Part shown: piece after piece, positions 43,296 through 52,396 of the stretch
How positions within the stretch are numbered: position 1 is the stretch's first letter
Layout of the letters: every line of letters starts with the position of its first letter
Origin: an uncultured Paracoccaceae bacterium
GTDB taxonomy: Bacteria > Pseudomonadota > Alphaproteobacteria > Rhodobacterales > Rhodobacteraceae
Assembly: GCA_947493255.1 (NCBI GenBank)
Contig: CANLQK010000002.1
Span: forward strand, 372,001-436,000
DNA: 64,000 nucleotides
Direction of reading: 5' to 3'
Made by a program: the position numbers and the translations under genes
The notes under the pieces: generated by a model
The model's database searches: none
Told to the model about the DNA's origin: nothing
What the model saw: only the letters and a program-made list of their open reading frames with translations

Positions 43296-44308
43296 GGTGT
43301 CGCGTTTGATTTTGCTTCGGCGATGGGGAAAACCATCAGCCCAATGAGAATAGCAAACCACAATGTGGTCAGTCGAATAAGTGCGGTTGCAGGGATTGAT
43401 ACCTCTAGCGGGATACCTTCGAGCGCGAGCAAAGCCACCATTGCTGCTTCTGCACCGCCGACACCACCAGGTGCGCCGGTTAAGCCGCCTGCAAGGGTTG
43501 AAAAGATGAAAATTGCGATCGCTTTTGCGAGGCCAATGTCAGACCCCATCCACACCAGTAAGATATGGAACGCGTAACCCTCTGCGAACCATCCAATCAT
43601 TCCTAGTGCCATTGCGGCGGCCATGACGGGGCCGTGTGAAAATACGCCGATCGAACGCGTTGCCTTGCGGATTCGGGCCATTATGCGTGGGAACCGGCCA
43701 ATAGTGCGGTAGGTGAGGGTGACAAGACCGGACAATAGGGCTGGTCGGGTCGCAACATAGGCTGCGCCTAATGCAAGAATTGCAACTGGCATTGCCATGG
43801 AGATGCCGCCTGCAGACAACGCAACACCGCCAGCTAACAACAATGCCATTGCCGCCAAGTCAGATGCGCGGTCCATCAAGACGAGCGGGGCGGTACGTTC
43901 GACAGCCCAGCCGGTTTCGCGGAAAAGCCAACGCATACGGATCAGTTCGCCAACACGCCCCGGTGTGACGGACATTGCGAAACCGCCCAAAAAGTGGCGC
44001 AGGCTTTGCATGGGTGATGTTTGCAATCCGAGACGATGGGAAAATACGTGCCATCGGGCTGCCCGGAATAGGTAATTGACCAAACTAAGCACAAGAAGAA
44101 TGGCGATCTGTCCAAGGGACAGCTTCATCAATTGGTGTTTTGTTTCTTCCCAACCTGTCGCGGCCGCCAGTCCGGCAAGGCCTGCCACAACAAACGCAAA
44201 CAACAACGCCAAAAGCGCAATATCACGCCAGCGGCGGGATCCTGTTGTGTCGGTTTCGTTGTCCTGTGCACCGTTCGACGCGGCGTTCTGTGTAATAGTC
44301 ATGCTCAT
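43292..44308 (-). CDS. Flippase-like integral membrane protein (LPG synthase TM / UPF0104 family)
   Basis: A 338-residue protein with about eight to nine hydrophobic helices. The family pattern is seen in YLFRAARWHVFSHRLG, MSVTPGRVGELIRMRWLFRE and GAPGGVGGAEAAMVALLAL near the C-terminus. It lacks the cytoplasmic domain of lysyl-phosphatidylglycerol synthase, so lysinylation is not expected. Such proteins are often found beside lipid-linked sugar genes and have been proposed as transporters of those lipids. The stop overlaps the dprE1 start (ATGA), so it heads a three-gene coupled operon. The Met at 44308 is used; one at 44302 is an alternative. Confidence 0.75.
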   Translation of the reverse strand: MSMTITQNAASNGAQDNETDTTGSRRWRDIALLALLFAFVVAGLAGLAAATGWEETKHQLMKLSLGQIAILLVLSLVNYLFRAARWHVFSHRLGLQTSPMQSLRHFLGGFAMSVTPGRVGELIRMRWLFRETGWAVERTAPLVLMDRASDLAAMALLLAGGVALSAGGISMAMPVAILALGAAYVATRPALLSGLVTLTYRTIGRFPRIMARIRKATRSIGVFSHGPVMAAAMALGMIGWFAEGYAFHILLVWMGSDIGLAKAIAIFIFSTLAGGLTGAPGGVGGAEAAMVALLALEGIPLEVSIPATALIRLTTLWFAILIGLMVFPIAEAKSNATP

Positions 44309-44433
44309 CCTTTCGCGATTAGCGACAGAATGGGGCTACACTATGACTTTGTTTAGGAAACGGAAACGATTTTTGAGGCTTTTCTCGGGTTGCGCTGGGC
44401 CCCGACCATTCTTTCGGGGGCCGGCCCAAGCAA

Positions 44434-44465
44434 AAGGGGGCCGCGTCTGAAAACGCCGCCCCCTT
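44434..44465 (-). terminator. Terminator after the CoA-transferase genes
   Basis: On the minus strand AAGGGGG pairs with CCCCCTT with an inner GCG/CGC pairing over an irregular loop, followed by TTG. It lies 12 bases after the scoB stop codon. Confidence 0.7.
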
Positions 44466-44476
44466 AGGTTCGTAGA

Positions 44477-45103
44477 TTATACGATTGTTGCCTCGGTTGC
44501 GGCACGAAGTTCGTCTTCTGATACACCTTCGGCAGTCTCAACGATGCGAAGTCCACCTTCTACCACGTCCAACACACCAAGGTTGGTGATGATACGGTCA
44601 ACCACGGCCTTGCCTGTCAGCGGCAAAGTGCATTCTTTCAACAGCTTGCTGTCACCATGTTTATTGGTGTGGTCCATAACGACGATCACACGGCCAACAC
44701 CAGCGACCAGATCCATAGCACCGCCCATCCCTTTAACCAACTTGCCCGGGATCATCCAATTTGCGAGGTCGCCTTTTTCGTCGACCTCCATCGCACCCAA
44801 GATCGCTGCTGCAATCTTGCCGCCGCGGATCATGCCGAAGCTTTGTGCGCTGTCGAAATAGGCAGTCTGTGGCAATTCGGTGATCGTTTGTTTGCCTGCA
44901 TTGATCAGGTCGGCATCAATGTCGTCTTCGGTCGGGAAGGGGCCCATGCCCAACATGCCGTTTTCAGACTGAAGCGTCACTTCGACACCCTCGGGGATGT
45001 AGTTGGACACCAGTGTCGGAATGCCGATACCAAGGTTCACATAGGTGCCGTCTTCCAATTCCAATGCCGCGCGCGCGGCCATTTGGTTTCTATCCCATGC
45101 CAT
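44477..45103 (-). CDS. scoB: 3-oxoacid CoA-transferase subunit B
   Basis: A 208-residue CoA-transferase subunit. The catalytic Glu47 is in the [13 protein letters not shown] segment. Other family segments are [16 protein letters not shown] and [27 protein letters not shown]. With subunit A it moves CoA from succinyl-CoA to a 3-oxoacid such as acetoacetate, used in ketone-body or polyhydroxybutyrate turnover. It follows scoA by four bases. The gene ends at a terminator. The exact acid substrate cannot be told from sequence. Confidence 0.92.
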   Translation of the reverse strand: MAWDRNQMAARAALELEDGTYVNLGIGIPTLVSNYIPEGVEVTLQSENGMLGMGPFPTEDDIDADLINAGKQTITELPQTAYFDSAQSFGMIRGGKIAAAILGAMEVDEKGDLANWMIPGKLVKGMGGAMDLVAGVGRVIVVMDHTNKHGDSKLLKECTLPLTGKAVVDRIITNLGVLDVVEGGLRIVETAEGVSEDELRAATEATIV

Positions 45104-45107
45104 GGTC

Positions 45108-45803
45108 TTAACCCTCCCGCACTGTGCGTTGTTCGATACGTTTCTCGTGATCGCCTTGGATCAAGCGGTGCACATAGATACCGGGTAGGTGGATGCTGTC
45201 TGGGTCCAACGACCCTGTTGGCACGATTTCTTCGACTTCGGCGATGCACACCTTGCCGCACATTGCAGCAGGTGGGTTGAAGTTGCGGGCTGTCTTACGG
45301 AACACGAGGTTGCCTGTTTCGTCAGCTTTCCATGCCTTTACAATAGACAGATCAGCAAAGATTCCTTCTTCCATGATGTAGGTTTCACCGTTGAAATCTT
45401 TATGTTCTTTGCCATCAGCAATCACCGTGCCAACACCTGTTTTTGTGTAAAACCCTGGTATGCCGCAACCACCTGCGCGCATGCGTTCGGCCAATGTGCC
45501 TTGGGGATTGAATTCTAATTCTAATTCACCTGACAAATACTGGCGCATAAATTCTGCGTTTTCGCCCACGTATGACGAGATCATCTTTTTGACCTGTTTG
45601 GTTTGCAGCAAAATGCCGATCCCAAAATCATCTACGCCAGCGTTGTTGGACGCAAACGTAAGGTCCTTGGTGCCCGCATCACGAATCGCGGCCAGCAGCA
45701 GTTCTGGAATGCCACAAAGGCCAAAGCCCCCCGCAGCAATCAACATACCGTCGTTCAATTGCCCATCAAGAGCAGCGGCGGCGTTTTGATAAATCTTCTT
45801 CAT
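45108..45803 (-). CDS. scoA: 3-oxoacid CoA-transferase subunit A
   Basis: A 231-residue CoA-transferase subunit. Signatures are [19 protein letters not shown] and a [18 protein letters not shown] loop, typical of the alpha chain of the succinyl-CoA:3-oxoacid transferases. The gene heads the two-gene scoA-scoB unit, and a GGGGGA precedes its start. It lies 87 bases from the topA stop on the same strand. Confidence 0.92.
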   Translation of the reverse strand: MKKIYQNAAAALDGQLNDGMLIAAGGFGLCGIPELLLAAIRDAGTKDLTFASNNAGVDDFGIGILLQTKQVKKMISSYVGENAEFMRQYLSGELELEFNPQGTLAERMRAGGCGIPGFYTKTGVGTVIADGKEHKDFNGETYIMEEGIFADLSIVKAWKADETGNLVFRKTARNFNPPAAMCGKVCIAEVEEIVPTGSLDPDSIHLPGIYVHRLIQGDHEKRIEQRTVREG

Positions 45804-45861
45804 AGTCCCCCCTTAAAGCGTTGGTCCATAGATACGGCCCTAAGGGAAGGTGTCAATGAAT

Positions 45862-45878
45862 TTGCTGCGTTGCAGCAA
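45862..45878 (-). terminator. Hairpin after topA
   Basis: TTGCTGC pairs with GCAGCAA over a three-base loop, 13 bases after the topA stop. Only a mixed A/T run follows, so it is a weak terminator. Confidence 0.45.
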
Positions 45879-45890
45879 GATCTTTCCGAA

Positions 45891-48521
45891 CTATTCTTTC
45901 GTTTTAGCTGCTGCTGCTGGTTTTTTCTTTGCTGGCGCCTTCTTGGCAGCGGGCTTTTTCTTAGCCGCGGCTTTCTTTTTTGGCGCCGCTTTCGGGGCGA
46001 TCTTTTTGCCGGACTTGGCTGCGCGTTCTTCGATCAGCGTGACAGCCTGAGACAACGACAGATCCGCAACTTCGATCGTATCTGGGATCGTTGCGTTGAT
46101 TTTATCCCATTTCACATAGGGGCCGTACTTGCCGTCGAACACATTCACTGGGCCGCCCACATCGGGGTGCTCGCCCAATTCGCGGATCGGCACAGCGGCT
46201 TTGCCACGGTTCCCGCGTGATGCGACCTTTTCGGCCAGCAATTGTACCGCGTGGTTCATCCCTACAGTGAACACATCCTCTAGGCTTTCTAGGTTGGCAT
46301 TGGTGCCACCCCGATCAGATGTGCTTTCAGAGTGTTTTAGGTAAGGGCCATAGCGGCCGATGTTGGCAAATACATTGATGCCATCTTCTGGGTGTTGACC
46401 GATAAGACGAGGGAGAGACAACAACTTAACAGCTGTTTCCAACGACACTTCCTCTGGGGGCCACTCTTTGGGGACCGATTGACGGTTAGGTTTCTTGTTC
46501 TCTTCTGTGACTTCACCGCGCTGCGCATAGGGGCCAAACCGCCCTTTGTGCACCCAAATATTATCGCCGTCGTCCTGACCTAACAGTTTGCCTTCTGGCG
46601 GAATACCAGCTGCATCGTCTTCCCCAGGAGGGCCGAACGCGCGGGTGTAGCGGCAATCAGGATAGTTCGAGCACCCAATGAATGCACCGCCGGACCGAGC
46701 GGTACGCATTGAAAGTCGGCCCTTTTCGCAGTTCGGGCAAAGACGTGGGTCCGTGCCGTCTTCATTTGGCGGGAATATGTGTGGGGCCAGAACCTCGTTA
46801 ATCTTGTCCAGCACTTCGGTGATGGAATTGTCCATGGCTTCGTCGATGGTGACCTTGAAGTCGCGCCAAAACCTTTCAAGAACCTTTTTGTAGTCCGCGT
46901 CGCCTGCCGACACGTGATCGAGGTCTTCTTCCAACGATGCTGTGTAGTCGTAGCCCACATATTTGCGGAAATAGTTCGTCAGAAAGGCCGTCACCAAACG
47001 CCCTTTGTCTTCGGGAATAAGACGGTTCTTGTCTTTGCGGACGTATTCTCGGTCCTGAATTGTGGTGACGATCGACGCGTAGGTGGACGGGCGACCAATG
47101 CCCAATTCTTCCATACGCTTAACCAACGTGGCCTCTGTGTAACGGGGCGGCGGTTGGGTGAAATGCTGCTCAGGCGTGACGGAGGATTTGTCCATCTTTT
47201 CGCCCTCGGCCATTTGCGCCAAACGTTTATCATCATCGTCAACGACGTCGTCGTCACGGCCTTCTTCGTAGACGCGCAAGAACCCGTCGAACATGACGAC
47301 TTGGCCGGTCGCACGGAGTTCGACCTGTCCGTCATCAGACGCAATGTCGACTGTGGTGCGTTCCAAACGGGCGGCTTCCATTTGGCTGGAAATGGTCCGT
47401 TTATAAATCAGGTCGTATAGCTTGCGTTGGTCAGGATCTGCGATTTTCGCGTCTTCGGCAGACAAGGCCAGATCAGTTGGACGCACACATTCGTGGGCTT
47501 CCTGTGCGTTCTTGGCTTTGTTTTTATAGATACGCGGCTTTTCGGGGACATATTCTGCGCCAAATTTATCTTTGATCGCGTCGCGGGCGGCCGTCACAGC
47601 TTCTGGTGCCATGTCGATGCCGTCGGTCCGCATGTAGGTGATAAGCCCCGCTTCGTACAAACGCTGTGCGGCGTTCATTGTCATACGGGCGCCAAACCCA
47701 AATTTACGTGATGCTTCTTGCTGCAAGGTCGAGGTCATGAACGGAGCAGATGGATTGCGGTTTGCGGGCTTCGCCTCGACACGTTTGACTGTCAAATCAC
47801 GCGATAGAACGGCCTGCTGTGCCAACTCGGCCTGCGTCGCGTTTTCGAGGTCGAATTTTTCTAACTTTTTGCCTGCCAGAACGGTGAGTCGTGCTTCGAC
47901 ATTCTGGGACCGTGGGGTTTGAAGCTGTGCTTTAACGGTCCAGTATTCGCGGTTGTTGAACGCTTCGATTTCCATCTCGCGTTCTACGATGATCCGCAAG
48001 GTTACTGATTGCACACGACCAGCAGATTTTGCGCCTGGCAAACGGCGCCACAAAACGGGCGACAGTTTAAACCCAACAAGGTAGTCCAACGCGCGGCGCG
48101 CGAGGTAGGCGTCGACCAACGGTTGGTCAACAACCCGCGGATTTTTCATGGCTTCGGTCACAGCAGTTTTTGTGATTGCGTTGAAAACCACGCGACTGAC
48201 AGGCGTGTCTTTTTTGATGACCTTACGTTTGCGCAGTGCCTCTTCGAGGTGCCACGAAATCGCCTCTCCTTCGCGGTCGGGGTCGGTCGCGAGGATCAGT
48301 TCGTTGTCGTCTTTCAGAGCGTCTGCGATAGCCTTAATGTGCTTTTTGCTGTCGCTTGCGACCTCCCAAAGCATCTCGAAATTGTCGTCGGGGTCGACTG
48401 ACCCGTCCTTTGGCGGCAGGTCGCGGACGTGCCCATAGGATGCCAGAACCGTATAGTCCGAGCCCAAATATTTGTTGATTGTCTTGGCCTTAGCCGGAGA
48501 TTCAACGACAACAACAGGCAT
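45891..48521 (-). CDS. topA: DNA topoisomerase I
   Basis: An 876-residue type IA topoisomerase that relaxes negative supercoils. The TOPRIM domain opens the protein (VVVESPAKAKTINKYLG, DPDREGEA). The catalytic Tyr sits in GLITYMRTDGID near residue 300. A zinc-ribbon segment CPNCEKGRLSMRT with CSNYPDCR is near 590-625. Further repeats (KYGPYVKW type) lie after that. The tail (about 835-876) is almost pure Lys, Ala and Pro, as in many alphaproteobacterial enzymes, and probably binds DNA nonspecifically. The gene follows dprA after 107 bases. Confidence 0.96.
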   Translation of the reverse strand: MPVVVVESPAKAKTINKYLGSDYTVLASYGHVRDLPPKDGSVDPDDNFEMLWEVASDSKKHIKAIADALKDDNELILATDPDREGEAISWHLEEALRKRKVIKKDTPVSRVVFNAITKTAVTEAMKNPRVVDQPLVDAYLARRALDYLVGFKLSPVLWRRLPGAKSAGRVQSVTLRIIVEREMEIEAFNNREYWTVKAQLQTPRSQNVEARLTVLAGKKLEKFDLENATQAELAQQAVLSRDLTVKRVEAKPANRNPSAPFMTSTLQQEASRKFGFGARMTMNAAQRLYEAGLITYMRTDGIDMAPEAVTAARDAIKDKFGAEYVPEKPRIYKNKAKNAQEAHECVRPTDLALSAEDAKIADPDQRKLYDLIYKRTISSQMEAARLERTTVDIASDDGQVELRATGQVVMFDGFLRVYEEGRDDDVVDDDDKRLAQMAEGEKMDKSSVTPEQHFTQPPPRYTEATLVKRMEELGIGRPSTYASIVTTIQDREYVRKDKNRLIPEDKGRLVTAFLTNYFRKYVGYDYTASLEEDLDHVSAGDADYKKVLERFWRDFKVTIDEAMDNSITEVLDKINEVLAPHIFPPNEDGTDPRLCPNCEKGRLSMRTARSGGAFIGCSNYPDCRYTRAFGPPGEDDAAGIPPEGKLLGQDDGDNIWVHKGRFGPYAQRGEVTEENKKPNRQSVPKEWPPEEVSLETAVKLLSLPRLIGQHPEDGINVFANIGRYGPYLKHSESTSDRGGTNANLESLEDVFTVGMNHAVQLLAEKVASRGNRGKAAVPIRELGEHPDVGGPVNVFDGKYGPYVKWDKINATIPDTIEVADLSLSQAVTLIEERAAKSGKKIAPKAAPKKKAAAKKKPAAKKAPAKKKPAAAAKTKE

Positions 48522-48628
48522 AGGAATCCTTTCGAAATACGCATACTTAATGGTCGCGCAAGATGTGGGGGGGCGTTGGGGATTGTCAATGGACCATCTT
48601 TGACGCGGGCAAATTTAGCCTGTGACGG

Positions 48629-49768
48629 CTATGGAACGCGGGCCAGAATGCCACCCGCCTGTCGGACAACTTTTCCGTCCAATTCTAGGTCGACCAACAC
48701 AGGAGCCACGGCGGTTGCAGCTGCGCCCAAGGTGCGGATCAGCTGATCTTCGGCCATGGGTGCAGGGCCAAGACGATCGAGGATAACGGTGTGCAACGCG
48801 GCGGTTTCAGCGAGGCCGCGAGATTGAGGCGGTTGCGGCGCCAATGGCAGTTCTGGTTCGTTGACGACCTGCAGTGGATCGCCAAGATGTTCGATGATGT
48901 CGCGCGCCCCGCGGACAAGAATGGCGCCGTCACGGATAAGCATATTGCACCCAGCCACACGGGCATCGAATGGATGGCCCGGAACCGCCAAAACATCGCG
49001 ACCTTGGTCCAATGCGCCTTGCGCACACGACAGGCTGCCTGATTTTGCGGCGGCTTCGACGACGACGGTTGCGGCACACAGGCCAGATACGATCCTGTTG
49101 CGGGCAAGAAAATGGTGCGCGCGCGGGTGCGTCCCGATGGGTTGATCAGAAATGCGTAGTCCTTGTAGGGCGATCTTATGTGCCAGCTCTGCGTTTTGTT
49201 GAGGGTAAACCACATCAACTCCGCCAGCGAGCACTGCAATAGTACCGGAGGCCAATGCCCCAGTGTGGGCGGCCGTGTCGACACCGCGTGCTAAGCCGGA
49301 CACCACAGTAAACCCAGCCTCGCCGAGCTCGGCCGCCAGTTTACGTGCCATGCGTGTGCCGAGTGAAGATGCCGTGCGCGCACCAACCAAGGCCACCATA
49401 GGGCGGGTCAGATGCGCGGTGTTGCCTATCATCCAAAGTGCGGCGGGCGCATCATCTAGATCATTCAATGCAGTTGGGAATGCAGCATCGCCCTGAAAAA
49501 CCAATCGAGCCCCCAAACGTGTGCCCGCCCGCATTTCTGAGAGGGCGACGTTTTCGGGACAGGCGCGATAGTCGTTCACCCCAGCGGCACGTGCCATTTC
49601 TGGCAATGCGTCTAACGCGGAGGTAACTGACCCGTGTTCCGCCAAAAGACGGCGATAGGTCGCAGGGCCAACTTTACGAGAGCGCAGCAGGCGGAGGTGG
49701 AGGAGGGAATTTTCTTCCGTGGTGGGTGGGAGTGGGGGGTGAGTGGAAGAACATCTGTCCTGATTCAT
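48629..49768 (-). CDS. dprA: DNA-processing protein DprA
   Basis: A 379-residue protein that loads RecA on incoming single-stranded DNA during transformation. A helical N-terminal domain (about 15-75, RLLRSRKVGPATYRRLLAEHG) precedes the Rossmann domain (about 95-300) with VALVGARTASSLGTRMARKL, VVSGLARGVDTAAHTGAL and AVLAGGVDVVYPQQN. A winged-helix C-terminus follows (about 315-379). The ATG at 49768 has GGAGG five bases upstream; a GTG four codons earlier contains that site and is rejected. Presence of dprA does not prove competence, since it is widely conserved. Confidence 0.94.
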   Translation of the reverse strand: MNQDRCSSTHPPLPPTTEENSLLHLRLLRSRKVGPATYRRLLAEHGSVTSALDALPEMARAAGVNDYRACPENVALSEMRAGTRLGARLVFQGDAAFPTALNDLDDAPAALWMIGNTAHLTRPMVALVGARTASSLGTRMARKLAAELGEAGFTVVSGLARGVDTAAHTGALASGTIAVLAGGVDVVYPQQNAELAHKIALQGLRISDQPIGTHPRAHHFLARNRIVSGLCAATVVVEAAAKSGSLSCAQGALDQGRDVLAVPGHPFDARVAGCNMLIRDGAILVRGARDIIEHLGDPLQVVNEPELPLAPQPPQSRGLAETAALHTVILDRLGPAPMAEDQLIRTLGAAATAVAPVLVDLELDGKVVRQAGGILARVP

Positions 49769-49838
49769 CCTGTCCTCCACCTGTTGCAGAATCAGGTTTA
49801 GCGGAGCGAAGTTAATGAAAGATTAGCGTTGAAATTGG

Positions 49839-50351
49839 CTAGTCTTTTGCGCCGGTACCTTGGCGTCGCAGGGCAAACAGACCCCAAAATGCGACCCAAA
49901 CGCTAAGACCCAGAAAACCGATCGTGAACATCATATGTGGTAAGATCGCATGTTCTTCGGTGGTAAGGTCACCGTTCAAAGCAAAATGCACGATCGGCAA
50001 CCCAATGATCCAGGCAGCAATCACAGAGGTGCCCCAGCCTGCATACCCCAACATAGCGGCAGCCCGTAGCGACAACAAAATCAATGGTGTAGCCATCCAA
50101 GATGTAAGAAACGAAAATGCCAGCGTCCCGAGCACAATCGCGATGTGATCATTAAACGTATAAGATTCATCCGCGCTGGGCGGGCCATCAAAGGTCGGGG
50201 CGCCACTGTAAATGAATAACAGAGCCAACAGAGCAGGAACCGCTAACGCCAGCATGATGGCCGCAGCAGGGCGAAACCATCCCACTTGTTCACCGCTTAA
50301 GGGAGGGGAGCGGAACGTTTTCTGGGCTAAATTCGAAAGGGCATTTTTCAT
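49839..50351 (-). CDS. Small multi-pass membrane protein, unknown
   Basis: A 170-residue protein with about four helices (roughly residues 30-48, 70-100, 100-122 and 138-160) and a cytoplasmic N-terminus. No family is recognised with certainty; the layout recalls Yip1-type domain proteins. It overlaps the preceding gene by four bases (ATGA) and precedes dprA by 70 bases, in a minus-strand run tldD, two membrane proteins, dprA, topA. Function is unknown. Confidence 0.7.
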   Translation of the reverse strand: MKNALSNLAQKTFRSPPLSGEQVGWFRPAAAIMLALAVPALLALLFIYSGAPTFDGPPSADESYTFNDHIAIVLGTLAFSFLTSWMATPLILLSLRAAAMLGYAGWGTSVIAAWIIGLPIVHFALNGDLTTEEHAILPHMMFTIGFLGLSVWVAFWGLFALRRQGTGAKD

Positions 50352-50800
50352 GGAACGACGAATACTTTAGGGTTTGTCATTCGGGCGCACACCCCGAACA
50401 GTGCAGCAAACCCTGCGCCGATCAACATACCAATCGGCAGCGCGGCCCAATCGCCGGCGACGATCAGTGCCCAAATGAATCCGCCGAAAATACTTCCTGC
50501 AATGACCGCGGAAAGCCACCCAGCCCATCCTTTCGAAAGGGCCCAGATGCCGAGTGGAATTGCAGGAAGCAGTCCTGCCCATGACAGAAACGGCGAAAAT
50601 ATCAAAACAGAACCGGTTTCGCCAAGGGGGCTGGCAAAACCTTGAAGGCCAATCCTGTCCAGAACCAACGCGAGCAATACGAAGAATAGGCCAAGTATTG
50701 CGGCCCCAATCCATGTCATGCAGGCGGCTCCGATTGCGATGCCAACTGCTTTTCCGTCTGCGGCTGCCGCGACAGTCCGAAAGATCGGCCAACGTGTCAC
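50348..50800 (-). CDS. Small multi-pass membrane protein, unknown, coupled to tldD
   Basis: A 150-residue protein with four hydrophobic, Gly/Ala-rich helices (about residues 20-45, 55-80, 82-105 and 110-140). I do not recognise a family. Start choice: the GTG at 50800 overlaps the tldD stop as GTGA, which gives tight translational coupling. An ATG far upstream (50869) lies inside tldD and is not used. The two membrane proteins form a coupled pair, which suggests a shared complex. Confidence 0.65.
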   Translation of the reverse strand: MTRWPIFRTVAAAADGKAVGIAIGAACMTWIGAAILGLFFVLLALVLDRIGLQGFASPLGETGSVLIFSPFLSWAGLLPAIPLGIWALSKGWAGWLSAVIAGSIFGGFIWALIVAGDWAALPIGMLIGAGFAALFGVCARMTNPKVFVVP

Positions 50801-52218
50801 GTGGCTGCGCCACCTACGGTCAGACCGCCAATCAAAAGCGACGGCTGGCCAACACCAACGGGCACCCATTGGCCCGCTTTGCCACAGTTCCCGATGCCGG
50901 GGTCTAACGCCATATCGTTGCCGATACCTCGGATCTGTTTAAGAGATGTTGCACCGTCACCGATAAGCGTTGCGCCTTTGACGGGTGCACCAACTTGGCC
51001 GTTTTTAACGCGGTAGGCTTCGGTGCAACTGAACACGAATTTCCCGTTGGTAATGTCGACTTGCCCGCCGCCAAAACCGACAGCGTAGATTCCGTCTTTC
51101 AGACCGGCCAACATGTCTTTGGGGTCGCTGTCGCCACCTAGCATATAGGTGTTTGTCATGCGCGGCATTGGGATGTGAGCAAAACTTTCACGACGGCCAT
51201 TGCCCGTTGGGTTCACGCCCATAAGGCGCGCATTCTGGCGGTCTTGCATGTAGCCAACCAAAACGCCGTCTTCGATAAGGACGTTTTTACCCGATGGGGT
51301 GCCTTCATCATCAACGGTGATTGAACCACGACGGTCGGGGATTGTGCCGTCATCCAAAACGGTCACGCCTTTTGCGGCAACTTGCTGGCCCATCAAACCC
51401 GCAAAAGCTGATGTGCCTTTGCGGTTAAAATCACCCTCTAGTCCGTGGCCCACGGCCTCGTGCAGCAAAATACCTGGCCAGCCTGGCCCAAGAAGAACGT
51501 CCATCACACCTGCAGGTGCGGGTTCTGCTTCGAGGTTCACGAGCGCGATGCGCAGGGCTTCGCGTGCGACGGGTTGCCAATGATCTGGTGACGTCAGTCC
51601 GATCAACCCTGTGCGACCACCGCCGCCCATGCCACCAGATTCGCGGCGACCGTTGTCGTCGACGATGACCGAGATATTCAGTCGTGTCATTGGGCGCGTA
51701 TCTGTGACGAGTGTGCCCTCGGGGCGCAGAATCACCACTTCTTGGTGCGAAGCTGCCAAAGTTGCGGACACTTGCACTACGCGCGGATCCAGTTCTCGAC
51801 AAAATGTGTCTATTTCCTTCAAAAGGTCTATTTTCGCCGGGAAGGTCGCTTCGGCCATTGGGTCTGCGTCTGTGTAAAGGACAGTATTTGTGCGCGGCGG
51901 TGCATCAGCCAGTGTTCCACCGCCGTCCCCAACGGCGAGCCGTGCCGTCGCAACCGCACGCCTTAACGCATGTTCATCCAAGGTGGTCGAATGCGCATAG
52001 CCTGCGACTTCGCCCCGGACTGCACGCAGCCCGAATCCTTCTGAGGCGTCATAACTTGCAGTGCGCACTCTTTGATCATCGTAAGCCAACACTTCAGAAC
52101 GCCGACGTTCTAAAAACAGCTCTCCGTCGTCGGCACCAGCCACCGCTTCGCGCAACATCGATAGTGCGGTATCGTGGTCGAGATTCGTTTCAAACGGGCG
52201 GAATGGGTCTTGCGTCAT
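50797..52218 (-). CDS. tldD: Metalloprotease TldD
   Basis: A 473-residue subunit of the TldD/TldE protease, which trims peptides such as modified microcins and the CcdA antitoxin in E. coli. The HExxxH zinc motif is in ILLHEAVGHGLEGDF near residue 255, followed by FNRKGTSAFAGLMGQ. The C-terminal part includes YMLGGDSDPKDMLAGLKDGIYAVGFGGGQVD. The length is normal. Its partner TldE (PmbA) is not in the window. It is divergent from the ctaC gene, with a 178-base gap between them. Confidence 0.95.
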   Translation of the reverse strand: MTQDPFRPFETNLDHDTALSMLREAVAGADDGELFLERRRSEVLAYDDQRVRTASYDASEGFGLRAVRGEVAGYAHSTTLDEHALRRAVATARLAVGDGGGTLADAPPRTNTVLYTDADPMAEATFPAKIDLLKEIDTFCRELDPRVVQVSATLAASHQEVVILRPEGTLVTDTRPMTRLNISVIVDDNGRRESGGMGGGGRTGLIGLTSPDHWQPVAREALRIALVNLEAEPAPAGVMDVLLGPGWPGILLHEAVGHGLEGDFNRKGTSAFAGLMGQQVAAKGVTVLDDGTIPDRRGSITVDDEGTPSGKNVLIEDGVLVGYMQDRQNARLMGVNPTGNGRRESFAHIPMPRMTNTYMLGGDSDPKDMLAGLKDGIYAVGFGGGQVDITNGKFVFSCTEAYRVKNGQVGAPVKGATLIGDGATSLKQIRGIGNDMALDPGIGNCGKAGQWVPVGVGQPSLLIGGLTVGGAAT

Positions 52219-52396
52219 GGAAGTTTCCTGACTGTTTCTTTGATTTCGGTCAAAAAGCGACCGTTTGACACGCTTGGATCGCTTGAGTTGCGGTTATGAA
52301 TATGGGATGACCGCCCGAGAATACAACGGGATTCCGTTTTGGGACCCGTGCAACTATACGATCGGCTCACAGCCTTCGCCAAATTTAGGGACCGAG

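Noticed and set aside
52265-52396. An extended N-terminus of ctaC starting at 52265
   Set aside because: The extra 44 residues have no signal-peptide character; the later ATG at 52397 has a ribosome site and opens a normal signal peptide.
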